A stretch of DNA of 64,000 nucleotides. It comes from Homarus americanus (taxonomy: Eukaryota > Arthropoda > Malacostraca > Decapoda > Nephropidae). This document shows positions 1 to 10,334 of the stretch, piece after piece. A program made the position numbers and the translations under genes. The notes beneath the pieces were generated by a model. It made no database searches and had not been told where the DNA came from. It saw only the letters and a program-made list of their open reading frames with translations. Numbering within the stretch: the first letter of the stretch is position 1; every line of letters starts with the position of its first letter. Location of the stretch: contig NW_024756459.1 in NCBI RefSeq assembly GCF_018991925.1, positions 427,001-491,000 on the forward strand. Reading direction: 5' to 3'.

Positions 1-14
1 ACTCCCCACCTTCA

Positions 15-69
15 GGAGCTGTCTGTCGGAGGTGATGAAGGTCCTCACTTCTACAGCGCCTTATGTTAG
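15..69 (+). CDS. possible terminal exon at window edge
   Basis: A pyrimidine-rich stretch ending in CAG (positions 2-14) precedes an open segment. In phase 0 it reads ELSVGGDEGPHFYSALC and then TAG at 67-69. A second frame is also open and stops near 114, so the frame is not certain. No family is recognised, and no AATAAA lies close downstream. If real, it is the 3' coding end of a gene whose body lies before the window. It could equally be chance in a short unique stretch. Confidence 0.2.
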
Positions 70-360
70 CCACTCATGCATAAACTGTTCCTCTTGATTG
101 ATGTGAAAATGTATGTAATTTCGAATCCATTTACGATTTTCAAATGTAAGTTATTTTTTATTTCCTCCTTAAATGTGTAAATTGGTCTTAACTCTCTCAC
201 GTAAGTTACGGCGTGGTTAGTGGTTCTCTGATACTCGTATGTAATTTACTTAAGATGTGAGGATGTGTCTTAACTGATCTATTTAGGTTACGACACGAGG
301 AAGGATTTTCAAAGATTTGTTAGTTTATTTTTTCAACTTTAACACTTCAAACTACAACAT
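70..360. other. AT-rich spacer
   Basis: No gene is seen. Positions 195-210 hold TCTCACGTAAGTTACG, a 16-mer found again at 60648-60663. Its core CGTAAGTTACG is an odd-length palindrome. Confidence 0.6.
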
Positions 361-602
361 TAACCCCTTGAGTACGATGATTTAACCCCTTGAGTACGAT
401 GATTTAACCCCTTGAGTACGATGATTTTTGAGATGAGTGATAACTTTGAGTACTATGATTTAACCCCTTGAGTACGATGACAATTCATTAAATCATCAAG
501 TTATAAAGTTCATGGGGTTAAGTCATTGTACCTGAGGAAGATCATCATACTCGAAGGTTAAATTATACTCGAGGGATTAAGTCATCGTACTCAAGAGTTA
601 AT
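361..602. repeat. 22-24 bp minisatellite switching orientation
   Basis: Three to four direct copies of a unit containing CCCCTTGAGTACGATGATTT occupy 361-484. After about 485 the same unit continues as decayed reverse complements, for example GTCATCGTACTCAAGAGTTA at 581-600. The two halves could fold back on each other. Confidence 0.75.
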
Positions 603-924
603 CCAGACTGGCACAAGGGTCATTAATGTATCCCATAACTAAAGGTACTTAACTCGTTTAAACAAGAGACAAAATGGCGTCGGAATTACCTCAAGACTCT
701 ATGTGAATTCTGAACCGTACGGGGATAAGAATTAGCATCAAGGAACAGCACTTCTACTCATCCTCGACTCAAGGAACCTAAAGAGAGAGGAATTTATTAT
801 CCCTTTGGCTAATGAGTTGCGGGTTGGTTGCTGATGTATGGCGGAGTGAACGTATACATTTGGGTTTGTTGTGGTGGTTGGTTGTGGAGGGGTAGGTGGG
901 ATGATGCTAGTGGGTGATAATTAG
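603..924. other. unique spacer with YY1/Pho-like site
   Basis: No gene is seen. AAAATGGCGTC lies at 671-681, one of four copies of this 11-mer in the window (others at 15566, 22685 and, reversed, 35981). The GCCAT-type core resembles YY1/Pleiohomeotic sites. Confidence 0.4.
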
Positions 925-1272
925 TGGTAGTAGTGCTGGTGATTGGAGTGGTGGTGGTGGGGGGGTGGTGGTGGTGGGTGGTGGGTGGTGGTTATGGAGG
1001 TGGTATGGTAGTGGTGGTGATTGTGGTTTGGTGGTGGTTATGGGGTAGTAGTGGTAGTGGTGGTGGATTGGGTTTGGTGGTGGTTGTGGGGGGGTGGTGG
1101 GGTAGTGGTGGTGATTGTGGTTGTCTGTACAGGAGTCATAACAAAAGCTCTAGTGTTTCCTGGAGGGGGAGGGAAGAAGGGGTGAGGATGGGAGGGGGAG
1201 GAGGAAGGGGGGTAGGGAGGGAGGTGGGAGTGAGGGAATGGGGGGTAGGAGGAGGGGTAGACAGAGCAATAT
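925..1272. repeat. GGT-rich then GGGA-rich low complexity
   Basis: GTGGTGGTGG runs dominate 940-1110 and purine runs such as GGGAGGGGGAGGAGG dominate 1165-1265. The Gly/Val/Trp open frames here are by-products of this composition, not genes. Confidence 0.9.
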
Positions 1273-1337
1273 AATTCACTGTAATTCTGATTTATATGGT
1301 AATCTGTGTTATATATTTTGATACATATTTTCTCTTG

Positions 1338-1890
1338 GAGGGATGGAGGGTGAGGAGAGGGAGGAAGAGAGTGGTGAGGAGAGGAAGGGAACAAGGAGAG
1401 AGGGAGAAATGAGGGAAGGAAGAGATACGGAGGGGTGGGGAGTGGTGAGGAGAGGGAGGGGAGTCGTTAGAGGGAGAGATGACGGAGGTGGTGGAGATGG
1501 GGAAGGAGAAGGAGATGACTTCCCTTCACCCTCACTACAACATCACCCACCCCTCATCCCCACCACCACACCCCTCTCCCACCCCCATCCCCCACACCTC
1601 CCCCACCCCACACACCCCTCCCCACCCCACCCCCTCCCCCACCCCTCTACACCCCCTCCCCCCACCCCACCACACCCTCCCCCCACCCCACCACACCCCC
1701 CACCCCACCACACCCTCCCCCCCACCCCACTACACCCTCCCCCACCCACACCCCCTCCCCCCCACTACACCCTCCACCCCCTACACCACCTCCCCACCCC
1801 ACTACACCCCCCTCCCCCACCCCACTACACCCCCACCCCACTACACCACCTCCCCACCCCACTACACCCTCCACTCCACCACACCTCACC
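1338..1890. repeat. purine tract switching to C-rich minisatellite
   Basis: The + strand is purine-only in long runs (GGAGAGGGAGG) from 1338 to about 1515. It then switches to CCACCCCACCACACCCTCCCC-like units up to 1890. The Pro/His/Thr frames are repeat translations. Confidence 0.9.
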
Positions 1891-2040
1891 CCAACACAGC
1901 ACCTTTAAACCGCCCTACAGACCCTTATATATATTTTTGTTTATTTCCGGCCTTGTGAGGTATTGTGAGTCTCGGCACAACGTCTGGCTGCGGGTGTTGA
2001 TAATCTTATTGCTGATGCATCCATTAGTTGATGAGTGCTG

Positions 2041-2104
2041 GGGGGCGTGGGCGGGCGGGCGGGAATGTAAGGTGGGCGTGTGATGGTATGGGTGGGTGGG
2101 TGGG
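2041..2104 (+). other. candidate G-quadruplex sequences
   Basis: Five GGG runs separated by 1-3 bases occur at about 2041-2063 (GGGCGGGCGGGCGGG core). Four more occur as GGGTGGGTGGGTGGG at about 2090-2104. Confidence 0.6.
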
Positions 2105-2284
2105 TACGAGTATGTAAGGGGGGGGAAGAGATGGGTGTGGGGTGTGTCAGAATAATTCGTGATCACTACTGAATGAGACTTTATATATTTACGTCATTGC
2201 CTGTCGATCACGTGGGGGAGGAAAGTATTGGGTATTATAGCTTTTATCCCAGTCTGTTTTGGTTGTATTTCAGCTCTCGTCTTT

Positions 2285-2572
2285 ATTCTTTCATGTGTTA
2301 TTTCCCTTCTTTCATCTTTCATTACTCTTCTTTCATCTCCCTTATTCCTTCTTTCGTCTCTCACTTCTTTTCTTTTCCTTCTTCTCCCTTATTCCTTCTT
2401 GCTTCTTCCATATTCCTGTGTGGTAGATATAACTGTTATCTCCCTTCTCCTATTCCTCCCTTTTATCACTTCATCGTCTTAATCTCTCTCATCCTCCTGT
2501 GTGGTAATTATAACTTTTATTTCCCTTCTATTCCTCCCCTTTATCACTTCATCTCCTCGTCGTCGTCTTCAG
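2285..2572 (+). repeat. TC-rich degenerate tract
   Basis: The sequence is pyrimidine-rich with decayed copies of CTTTCATCTCCCTTATTCC-type units and a repeated TTCCTGTGTGGTA segment. It ends in GTCGTCTTCAG at 2562-2572, which reads as a 3' splice acceptor for the exon candidate that follows. Confidence 0.75.
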
Positions 2573-2766
2573 GAGAGATGGTTATTGTGAACGTGGAGGA
2601 GTCTCGTCACGTCTGCTCGCCGTCGCTATACTCGTCGACCTGGAAGGACTCTAGAGGCAGGGGCGACGGGAGGGCTACGGGGAGGGGCGTCGGGGAGGGG
2701 CGACGTGTGGACCTGAGCCTGTCTGACTTAACACTCCCAGGCCAAGTTACTTCCACCAGGGGTTAG
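2573..2766 (+). CDS. candidate exon, Arg/Gly-rich unknown protein
   Basis: A long polypyrimidine tract and CTTCAG acceptor end at 2572. The open frame then reads EMVIVNVEESRHVCSPSLYS, continues with SSTWKDSRGRG, an RG-rich stretch and VDLSLSDLTLPGQVTSTRG, and stops at TAG 2764-2766. An internal ATG lies at 2578. Codon third positions are strongly G/C: about 18 of the first 25 codons after the ATG by my count, unlike the surrounding SSR sequence. No convincing GT donor is seen, so it would be a terminal exon or would end at an unrecognised donor. No family is recognised. The RG-rich middle (GRGDGRATGRGVGEGRR) may be low complexity or a disordered tail. A chance open frame remains possible. Confidence 0.4.
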
Positions 2767-2837
2767 ATTAGGCCCTGAAACTTTGGATGGAACTTGTGGA
2801 GTTTGAGGGAGTGTCGTCGATTTGCCAAGTCTGGGAC

Positions 2838-2847
2838 ATACACACGC

Positions 2848-2899
<52 letters not shown>
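2838..2899. repeat. (CA)n microsatellite
   Basis: About 30 CA units, with two CG interruptions at the left edge. Confidence 0.98.
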
Positions 2900-2901
<2 letters not shown>

Positions 2902-3017
2902 AAGATACTTCATTCTTTTTTGACCTGAACCGAGACTTAGTTTATGAATCTAGTAATGTGTTTTTAAGCAAGTATTCTGGAATGTGTGTTTAGTATATAC
3001 TGGGCGGTGGCTTACAA

Positions 3018-3090
3018 TGCAGTATTAGGTTAGGTTAGGTTAGGGTTTGGTTTGGTTTGGTTTGGTTTGGTTAGATTAGGATTAGGTTAC
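3018..3090. repeat. TTAGG/TTTGG telomere-like repeat
   Basis: Tandem TTAGG units pass into TTTGG variants. TTAGG is the ancestral arthropod telomere motif; this copy is interstitial and decayed. Confidence 0.85.
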
Positions 3091-3302
3091 GATACTCCAA
3101 CACTTTTCCAAAAAAATTCCCCAAAATAAAAAATAAAATCAATTATTTTCAAAAATTTTCAATTTTTTTCCCTGTACTGAGGAAGGAAGAGGAGAGGGGG
3201 GTTGGAGGAGGCGGGAGGAGGAGGCAGACCCAGGAGGAGAAGGACATTAAATAAAGCAGTTGTTGCAGTGTGTTGTGGCGGCTGTGTGAGCTGGTGTGGG
3301 TG

Positions 3303-3357
3303 GATGTGAGCTAGGTTAGGTTAGGCTGGGTTGGTGTTAGGTTAAGTTAGGTTAGGG
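3303..3357. repeat. short TTAGG-type repeat
   Basis: Degenerate GTTAGGTTAGG units with AAGTTAGG and CTGGG variants. Confidence 0.8.
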
Positions 3358-3377
3358 ACCCAGGAACGTAGACCCCA

Positions 3378-3542
3378 CTAGCATGATACAACTTTAGTGG
3401 ATCCGGCAAGCAGTGACGGGATGCCTTCCATTAGCAAGGTCTGGTCCACACCCCTAAGTTTGCCCTTCAAGTAGAGCTGCTCAGGTTCCCGCGGCATTGA
3501 AGTCAGGACGTTCGGAGATACAGTCGACTTCAGAGGCCAATC
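3378..3542 (-). CDS. coding-like fragment, unknown protein, 54 codons
   Basis: On the minus strand an open frame runs from just after an in-frame TAA (3543-3545) to TAG (3378-3380). It encodes 54 residues starting DWPLKSTVSP; the first Met is at 3497 (MPREPEQLYLKGKLRGVDQ, then TLLMEGIPSLLAGSTKVVSC). This 200 bp island has no SSR and balanced composition, and it lies between TTAGG and GTCT repeats. It may be a decayed exon, a terminal exon (the upstream minus sequence ends CACGACTAAG, a weak acceptor) or part of a dispersed repeat family. I do not recognise a domain. The + strand is closed in all three frames near its left end, which favours minus if the island is coding at all. Confidence 0.3.
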   Translation of the reverse strand, partial: DWPLKSTVSPNVLTSMPREPEQLYLKGKLRGVDQTLLMEGIPSLLAGSTKVVSC

Positions 3543-3570
3543 TTAGTCGTGGAGTGAAGGTGTTTGTTTT

Positions 3571-3622
3571 TCTCTCTGTCTGTCTGTCTGTCTGTCTCTC
3601 TATCTGTCTGTGTCTCTGTCTG
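3571..3622. repeat. (TCTG)n microsatellite
   Basis: CTGTCTGTCTG units with TCTCTATCTG interruptions. Confidence 0.95.
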
Positions 3623-3714
3623 TCACACACCACTGTATATACATAGTGTACCTTTGACATAATTTTGTATATACCGAAGGCTTACATGCTCATAAGACCC
3701 ATTGTTAATTGTAT

Positions 3715-4935
3715 ACTGAAGATGCTGAAGTACCGTAAACTCTGAAGTACCGTGTTGTAAACTCTGAAGTACCGTGTAAACCTGAAGTACCGTGTAAACT
3801 CTGAAGTACCGTGTAAACCCGAAGTACGTAAACTCTGAAGTACCGTGTAAACTCTGAAGTACCGTGTAAACCTGAAGTACCGTGTAAACTCTGAAGTACC
3901 GTGTAAACTCTGCCACCGTGTAAACTCTGAAGTACTCGTAAACTCAGGACCGTGTAAACCTGAAGTACCGTGTAAACTCTGAAGTACCGTGTAAACTCTG
4001 AAGTACCGTGTAAACCTATACCGTAAACTCTGAAGTACCGTGTAAACTCTGAAGTACAGTGTAAACTCTGAAGTACCGTAAACTCTGAAGTACCGTGTAA
4101 CCTGAAGTACCGTGTAAACTCTGAAGTACAGTGTAAACTCTGAAGTACCGTGTAAACTCTGAAGTACCGTGTAAACTCTGATGCCGTGTAAACTCTGAAG
4201 TACCGTGTAAACTCTGAAGTACCGGTAAACTCTAGTACCGTGTAAACTCTGAAGTGCCGTGTAAACTACAATGCGTATAACTCTGAAGTACCGTGTAAAC
4301 TCTGAAGTGCCTGTAAACTCTGAAGTGCCGTGTAAACTCTGAAGTGCCGTGTAAACTCTGAAGTGCCGTGTAAACTCTGAAGTGCCTGTGAAACTCTGAA
4401 GTGCGTGTAAACTCTGAAGTGCCGTGTAAACTCTGAAGTGCCGTGTAAACTCTGAAGTGCCGTGTAAACTCTGAAGCGCCGTGTAAACTCTGAAGCGCCG
4501 TGTAAACTCTGAAGTGCCATGTAAACTCTGAAGTGCCGTGTAAACTCTGAAGTGCCGTGTAAACTCTGAAGTGCCGTGTAAACTCTGAAGTGCCGTGTAA
4601 ACTCTGAAGTTGCCGTGTAAACTCTGAAGTGCCGTGTAAACTCAAAGTGCCGTGTAAACTCTAGTACCGTTAACTCTGAAGTACCGTGTAACTCTGAAGT
4701 ACCGTGTAAACTCTGAAGTGCCGTGTAAACTCTGAAGTGCGTGTAAACTCTGAAGCACCTGTAAACTCTGAAGTACCGTGTAAACTCGAGTACATACTCT
4801 GAAGTACGTGTAAACTCTGAGTACGTGTAAACTCTGAAGTACCGTGTAAACTCTGAAGTACCGTGTAAACTCTGAAGTACCGTGTAAACTCTGAAGTACC
4901 GTGTAAACTCTGAAGTACCGTGTAAACTCTTCTGG
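3715..4935. repeat. 1.2 kb minisatellite, 18-19 bp unit
   Basis: About 65 copies of GTAAACTCTGAAGTACCGT. A GAAGTGCCGT subfamily dominates roughly 4250-4640 and 4710-4750, flanked by the GAAGTACCGT subfamily. Many copies carry single-base or few-base deletions. The minus-strand SLHGTSEFTRH frames are translations of the repeat. Confidence 0.97.
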
Positions 4936-5614
4936 TGTATGGTAATGTTTACGTCACGCTGCCCTGAGAGGGGAACATAGCAATCTGCTTTCTATCTGTT
5001 TGTTTGTTATTTGTCAACTACATAACTCTACAGTAATTAAGAGAGAGAGTTGAAACGCAGATAAACAAAAAAAATGTTGGCCCCTCCTCCTCCTCCTTCC
5101 CCTTCCTCCCTCCTCCCTTCCCTCCCCAGAGATGATAAACCTTCTCATCACCCCTCATCCATCATTTTGTCTCCTCTTCCCTAAATACATCACCCCTCCC
5201 CCACCCTCCAGACCCCACCCTCCGGACCCCCACCTCGGACCCCACCCTTAGACCCCGTTTTAAACCTGACAAGTATTACCTAAACAAGCCCAGAAACTTG
5301 TAGTTAGTGAGTAATGAGGTAATTAGAGGTGCTTTATGACCGCTTGTTTTTTGTGTTATTTGGGTAATTAATAACAGCAATTTACTCTCTTGCGTAACCC
5401 GGTTTTATTTATAGTGGTGCTTCCGGGTTGTGTTAATTATTACCCCGTTTTAAATTGCCGCATTTGTTGGCTTATTTTTAGTTTGCGTTTTAATTTGGTT
5501 TGTTTTATTTTTGTTTTTAAGGGGGTGGTTTATGTTGTTAATGGTTTAGTTGGGTTTGGCAGCTGTTGTTGTTTGGTAGATTTTAATTTGAATGATGGTC
5601 TGAGTGTAGGGAGG
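4936..5614. other. spacer with C-rich segment
   Basis: No gene is seen. Positions 5080-5260 are C/T-rich with a repeated GGACCCC(A)CCCT motif. The rest is AT-rich and unique, with a Val/Leu/Phe-rich open frame (5390-5683) that has no ATG support. Confidence 0.6.
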
Positions 5615-5780
5615 AGAGTAGGAGGTGGTGGGTGGAGGAGAGGAGGAGTGGGGAGGGAGGGAAGTGGGAGGAGGAGGAGGTAGGGAGGGGGGTGGGAGGA
5701 GGGAGGGGAGGGAGGTAGGGGGGGAGGGAGGGAGGGAGTAGGGAGTGTATGGGGAGGGAGGAGGAGTAGGTTGGTTGGTG
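5615..5780. repeat. G/A-rich tract
   Basis: GGGAGGGAGG and GGAGGAGG purine runs with rare pyrimidines. Confidence 0.9.
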
Positions 5781-5844
5781 GGTAGACAGGTGAGGTTAGT
5801 TAGGTGGAGTCTGGTGGTATGATTAGAGTCTGTGTGTGTGTTTC

Positions 5845-6206
5845 CTTTTTCCTCCTTCTAATTCCCCCTTTCCTTTGTTTTTCCTCCTGATTTTCCTGCC
5901 TTCGTACCCCTTCAATTTCCTCCTCTTCCTCCTCCTCTTCTTCCTTCCCTTTCACCTCCCTCCTTCCTCCTCCTTTCCTTCCTTCCTTCCCTTCTCCTCC
6001 TTTCCTCCTCTTCCTCCTCATTCCTCCTTTCCCTCCTTCCTTCCTTCCTTCCTTCCTTCCTTCCTTCCTTCCTTCCTTCCTTCCTTCCTTCCTTCCTTCC
6101 CTCCTTCTCCTCCTTCCTCACCATCCCTTTCCTCCTCCTCCAAAATACAAGCTCATCCTCCACACCGCCACAGAACCTATACTCACAATACAGCTCATTG
6201 ATAGGG

Positions 6207-6269
<63 letters not shown>

Positions 6270-6270
6270 G

Positions 6271-6305
<35 letters not shown>
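5845..6305. repeat. composite (CCT)/(TTCC)/(CT) pyrimidine block
   Basis: TCCTCC-rich sequence to about 6020, (TTCC)n about 6027-6100, then (CT)n about 6208-6305 with GT interruptions. Confidence 0.95.
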
Positions 6306-6432
6306 GAGCTAAATAATTCTGCTATGTTTTTTTTTATAACAAAGTCTCCTTGCTAGTTCTCCTGTGTATTATGAGAGACTCAGTAGTATGAGAGAAATTA
6401 TATGACATCGGTACTGAGAGGGAGGCTGAAGA

Positions 6433-6478
<46 letters not shown>
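6433..6478. repeat. (CA)n microsatellite
   Basis: About 22 uninterrupted AC units. Confidence 0.98.
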
Positions 6479-6482
<4 letters not shown>

Positions 6483-6623
6483 AATGACCTAAGACTCTCA
6501 GTAATAACATTAAACAAGAAATAGTTTCTCACTTTAACTGCGGCTCACTTGTTTTATGTCCAATAATAATGTTATATATTACGTCTGCGATATCATAACG
6601 CTCCTTATTAGTTCGGGTAGCTG

Positions 6624-6840
6624 ATGACGTCACGGGGTGTTTGACGTCACGTTGGGGTATAATGACGTCACGCTGGGTTATGACGTCACGTGGGGTTATT
6701 ATGACGTCACGCTGGGTTGTTATAACGTCACGCTGGGTTATTATGACGTCACGCGGTTATTATAACGTCGTGGGGGTATTATGACTTCACAGGGGTGTTA
6801 TGACGTCAGGCGAGGTATTATGACTCAGGTGGTAGTATTA
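6624..6840. repeat. array carrying seven TGACGTCA palindromes
   Basis: Degenerate units of about 18-22 bp (TTATTATGACGTCACGCTGGG). The perfect CRE palindrome TGACGTCA starts at 6625, 6642, 6663, 6681, 6702, 6744 and 6801, with one-base variants between. TGACGTCA is the CREB/ATF consensus; whether these copies are bound is inference. Confidence 0.9.
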
Positions 6841-7002
6841 ACATATGGCCTTACTTATGTGTTAATTAGCATCTTTATTATGGTTTAATTTTGTCTTTAA
6901 TCACTTTATTGTAGCAGTAAATAAGGGATATAATTTAATTATTTATTTAATTTTTTCCCATAATAGTTGGTAAATTTATTAAACAAAAACTTATTCCGTC
7001 CA
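6841..7002. other. AT-rich spacer
   Basis: Nothing coding or structured is seen beyond A/T runs. Confidence 0.6.
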
Positions 7003-7061
7003 TCCGTCTGTCTGTCTGTCTGTCTGTCTGTCTTTCGTCTGTCTGTCTGTCTGTCTGTCTG
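7003..7061. repeat. (GTCT)n microsatellite
   Basis: CTGT units with one TTCG interruption. Confidence 0.97.
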
Positions 7062-7175
7062 TATGGTTGTTTTAATTCTTTGTTTTGGTTATAAGTGACT
7101 CAATCTTCCAACAACCTTACAGAAATATTCCTTGGGTGGTTTTCATTCAACCTTGTGTTCAACGACAGTGTTCAC

Positions 7176-7515
7176 CATCTCTTAAGGACAATAAATCCCT
7201 CGTGTTCATCTCATAAGGACAATAAATCCCTCGTGTTTACTCATAAGGACAATAAATCCCTCGTGTTCCTCATAAGGACAATAAATCCCTCGTGTTTACT
7301 CATAAGGACAATAAATCCCTCGTGTTCATCTCATAAGGACAATAAATCCTCGTGTTTTACTCATAAGGACAATAAATCCCTCGTGTTTACTCATAAGGAC
7401 AATAAATCCCTCGTGTTTACAAATAAGGACAATAAATCCCTCGTGTTTACTCATAAGGACAATAAATCCCTCGTGTTTCACCATTTCATAAGGACAATAA
7501 ATCCCTCGTGTTTAC
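7176..7515. repeat. 30 bp minisatellite, about 11 copies
   Basis: Unit core AAGGACAATAAATCCCTCGT followed by GTTTACTCAT or GTTCATCTCAT. The frame repeating DNKSLVFTHK is a translation of it. Confidence 0.97.
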
Positions 7516-7759
7516 ATTGTTCATGACACCACGAGAGCTAATTGCCAGAGACCTCTTAACTTGTGGTTCGTTTTCTCAAATGGATTTCACTTTAAAACGC
7601 CAGAACAATTCGTTTGGTAGGCGTTTGTCCTTGACTAATTAGTCCTTCTGTAACACACACGGGAAGGAGGCTGAGGGCTGAAGGGAGGGCTAGGGGCTGT
7701 TCTTAAGACCTCTAGGCTAGTTTATTATAAGGGATGTGAATGGTCTTGAGGAGGGTGTG
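7516..7759. other. unique spacer
   Basis: Mixed-composition unique sequence. No splice-bounded open frame or RNA gene is recognised. Confidence 0.5.
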
Positions 7760-8012
7760 ATTGTGAGGGCTAAAGAAAGGAAGTGGGGAGATGAAGCTAA
7801 AGAGGAGAGAGAGACAGCTAAAGAAAGGGGAAGTGGGAGATAGAGGCTAAAGAAAGGAAGTGGGAGATGGGAGCTAAAGAAAGGAAGACAGCTAGGGGAA
7901 GTGGGAGATAGAGCTAAAAAGGGGAAGTGAGAGATAGAGCTAAAGAAAGGGAGAGAGAGATAGAGCTAAAGAAAGGGAAGTGGGAGATAGAGGCTAAAAA
8001 GTGGGAGAGAGT
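7760..8012. repeat. degenerate purine-rich minisatellite
   Basis: About eight copies of GCTAAAGAAAGGAAGTGGGA plus GATAGA, with variable spacing. Confidence 0.85.
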
Positions 8013-8089
8013 GAGCAATAAAGCTGTTTATAGCGGATCGTATCGGCGTGTTCTTGTCTGCAGACCAACTGATGGGGGGGTACTGCTCT

Positions 8090-8525
8090 CTACACCAACT
8101 CTGCACTCAACTCTCTACACCCAACTCTGCACTCGACTCTCTGCACTCAACTCTCGACTCTCCACCTCAACTCTCTGCACTCGACTTTCTACTCATCTCT
8201 GCCTCAACTCTGCCTCAACTCTCACCTCTCTCTGCACTCGACTTTCTGCACTCGACTCTCTGCACTCAACTCTCTGCACTCAACTCTGCACTCAACTCTC
8301 TGCCTCATCTCTGCACTCCAACTCTCTGCACTCAACTCTCTACTCACTCTCCAACTTCCAACTACCTTCTACCTGACTCTCTGCACTCGACTTTCTGCAC
8401 TCAACTCTCTACGCAACTCTGCACTCTCTCTCTGCACCCAACTCTCTGCACTCAACTCTGCACTCAACTCTCTGCACCTCCTTCTGCACCCAACTCTACA
8501 CCCAACTCTCGCTCACAACACTCAA
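8090..8525. repeat. 12-13 bp CTCTGCACTCAA minisatellite
   Basis: About 33 irregular copies of CTCTGCACTCAA or CTCTGCACTCGA with TACACC variants. The Ser/Leu/Thr/Cys frames in two phases are translations of the array. Confidence 0.95.
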
Positions 8526-8529
8526 CTGA

Positions 8530-8850
8530 ACACTGCATTAAGAACGAATGAACACTACAATAAACATAAATCAGAGCTGCATTTTGAACACTGAGAGTTG
8601 TGCATTGAACAATATTGTGAACACTAGAGAATACATGTGAACATTAAGTCCTGTATTTTGAACATTAACTTATTATATTAACGCCAGGGAATTATCTATA
8701 TTGAACATTGAACAGAATGCTGGATTAGTTACTGTATTATGAACATATTAATGGGTTGTGTTAATTGGGGGTAAACAATAGTGAACATAATATTTTGAAC
8801 TCTGAACAAAGCATTGAACATTTAACTGAGTGTTCTGTTCACCATTTTTA
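8530..8850. repeat. decayed TGAACA-type repeat
   Basis: TGAACACT, TGAACATTAA and ATTGAACA recur every 20-40 bp with no regular period. It looks like an old minisatellite. Confidence 0.6.
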
Positions 8851-8867
8851 TTTTATCTTCCTTATTT

Positions 8868-9147
8868 ATGCTCTCTCTCTCTCTCTCTCTCTCTCTGTTG
8901 TGATAAAGCATTACTTCCTTCCCTCTCTCATTCTTTTTCTCCTACCCCTTGTTTTATCCATTCTCTCTGACCCTCCTCACCTCATCATCTTTATTCCCTT
9001 ATGCCTTCCCCTCTCATTCTTTCCCATTTTGGTACTTTTATCTCTCTCTCTCTCCTTATTCTCTCTTCCATCTCTTTCTCTCACTCCGTCATCACCCTTT
9101 TCCCTTCCCCCTCGTTCTCTTTCCTCTTATCGCCTCGTTCTTTTTAT

Positions 9148-9186
<39 letters not shown>

Positions 9187-9876
9187 AAAAGTGTTTCTGG
9201 GTGAGTCATTCAACTCTTTTACGTCTTAACCCTCTCCCTCCCCCACCCTCCTCCCCACCCCTCCTCCCCCACCCTCCCCTCACCCCCCTCCCTCCCCACC
9301 CTCCTCACCACCCTCCCTCCCCACCCTCCCTCACCCCTTCCCTCCTTCACCCTCTTTATATCTTCTCCTCCTCCGTCCCTCATTCACAGCTGCAGCTTCC
9401 CTCTCTCCTCCCTCTCTTCCTCTTATAGTTTGACTTCTCCTCCTCCTCCTCTTCCTCCCTCATCCCTCTACCCATTTCTTCCCCCCTCCTTTTCTTCTCC
9501 CTTCCTTTATTCTCTTCTCCTCCCTTCCCTCCTCTCCCCCCCTTTCCAACATGCCCTCTTTTCTTCTCTGTTCCTATTATATCCTTCCCTTCTCCCCTTT
9601 CCCCTCTGGTCTTTACTAAATCCTGTCCCCTCCTTCCCTCACCCCTCACCTTCTCCCCCTCTCCTCCTCTCCCCTCCCTCTTCCTTCCCTCTTCCTTCCC
9701 TCTCTTCCTCCCCTCTTCCTTCCCTCACCCCTCCTTCCCCCTCACCCCTCCCGAGACCTTCCTCTCACCACTCTTGTACCCATCTTCATTCTCGTGTTGC
9801 TCCTCTTCTCGTTCTTTATCTCGCTCTGTCTTTCTCTCCTATGTCATTTCTGATTTATCTTCTTCATTCTATTCCC

Positions 9877-9926
<50 letters not shown>

Positions 9927-10256
9927 CTCTCTCTCTCTCTCTCTTCCTGCCTTCCTCTTACCCCTCAAACAGCATCTCCTCTTCCTCCTCTTCATTCCAC
10001 TGACACCTCCGCTCTTCCTTCTCCCTCCTAGCAGATTCCTCCCTTACCCCTTCCCTCCCTTCCCCTTCCCCCCTCTCCCTCCCTCACCCCCTCCCTCCCT
10101 CCACTTTGCCATTTCAATTAGGTAGAGGCAGGCGGGAACTGTGTTAACAAGCAGACGAGCAGCCATCACCGGGGGGCTCCTTCTCCTCCTCCTCCCCTCT
10201 TCTCCTCTTCGTTACTGCTGTGTTTCCTGCTTAATACTGTTGCATTTTTTCACTTT

Positions 10257-10334
<78 letters not shown>

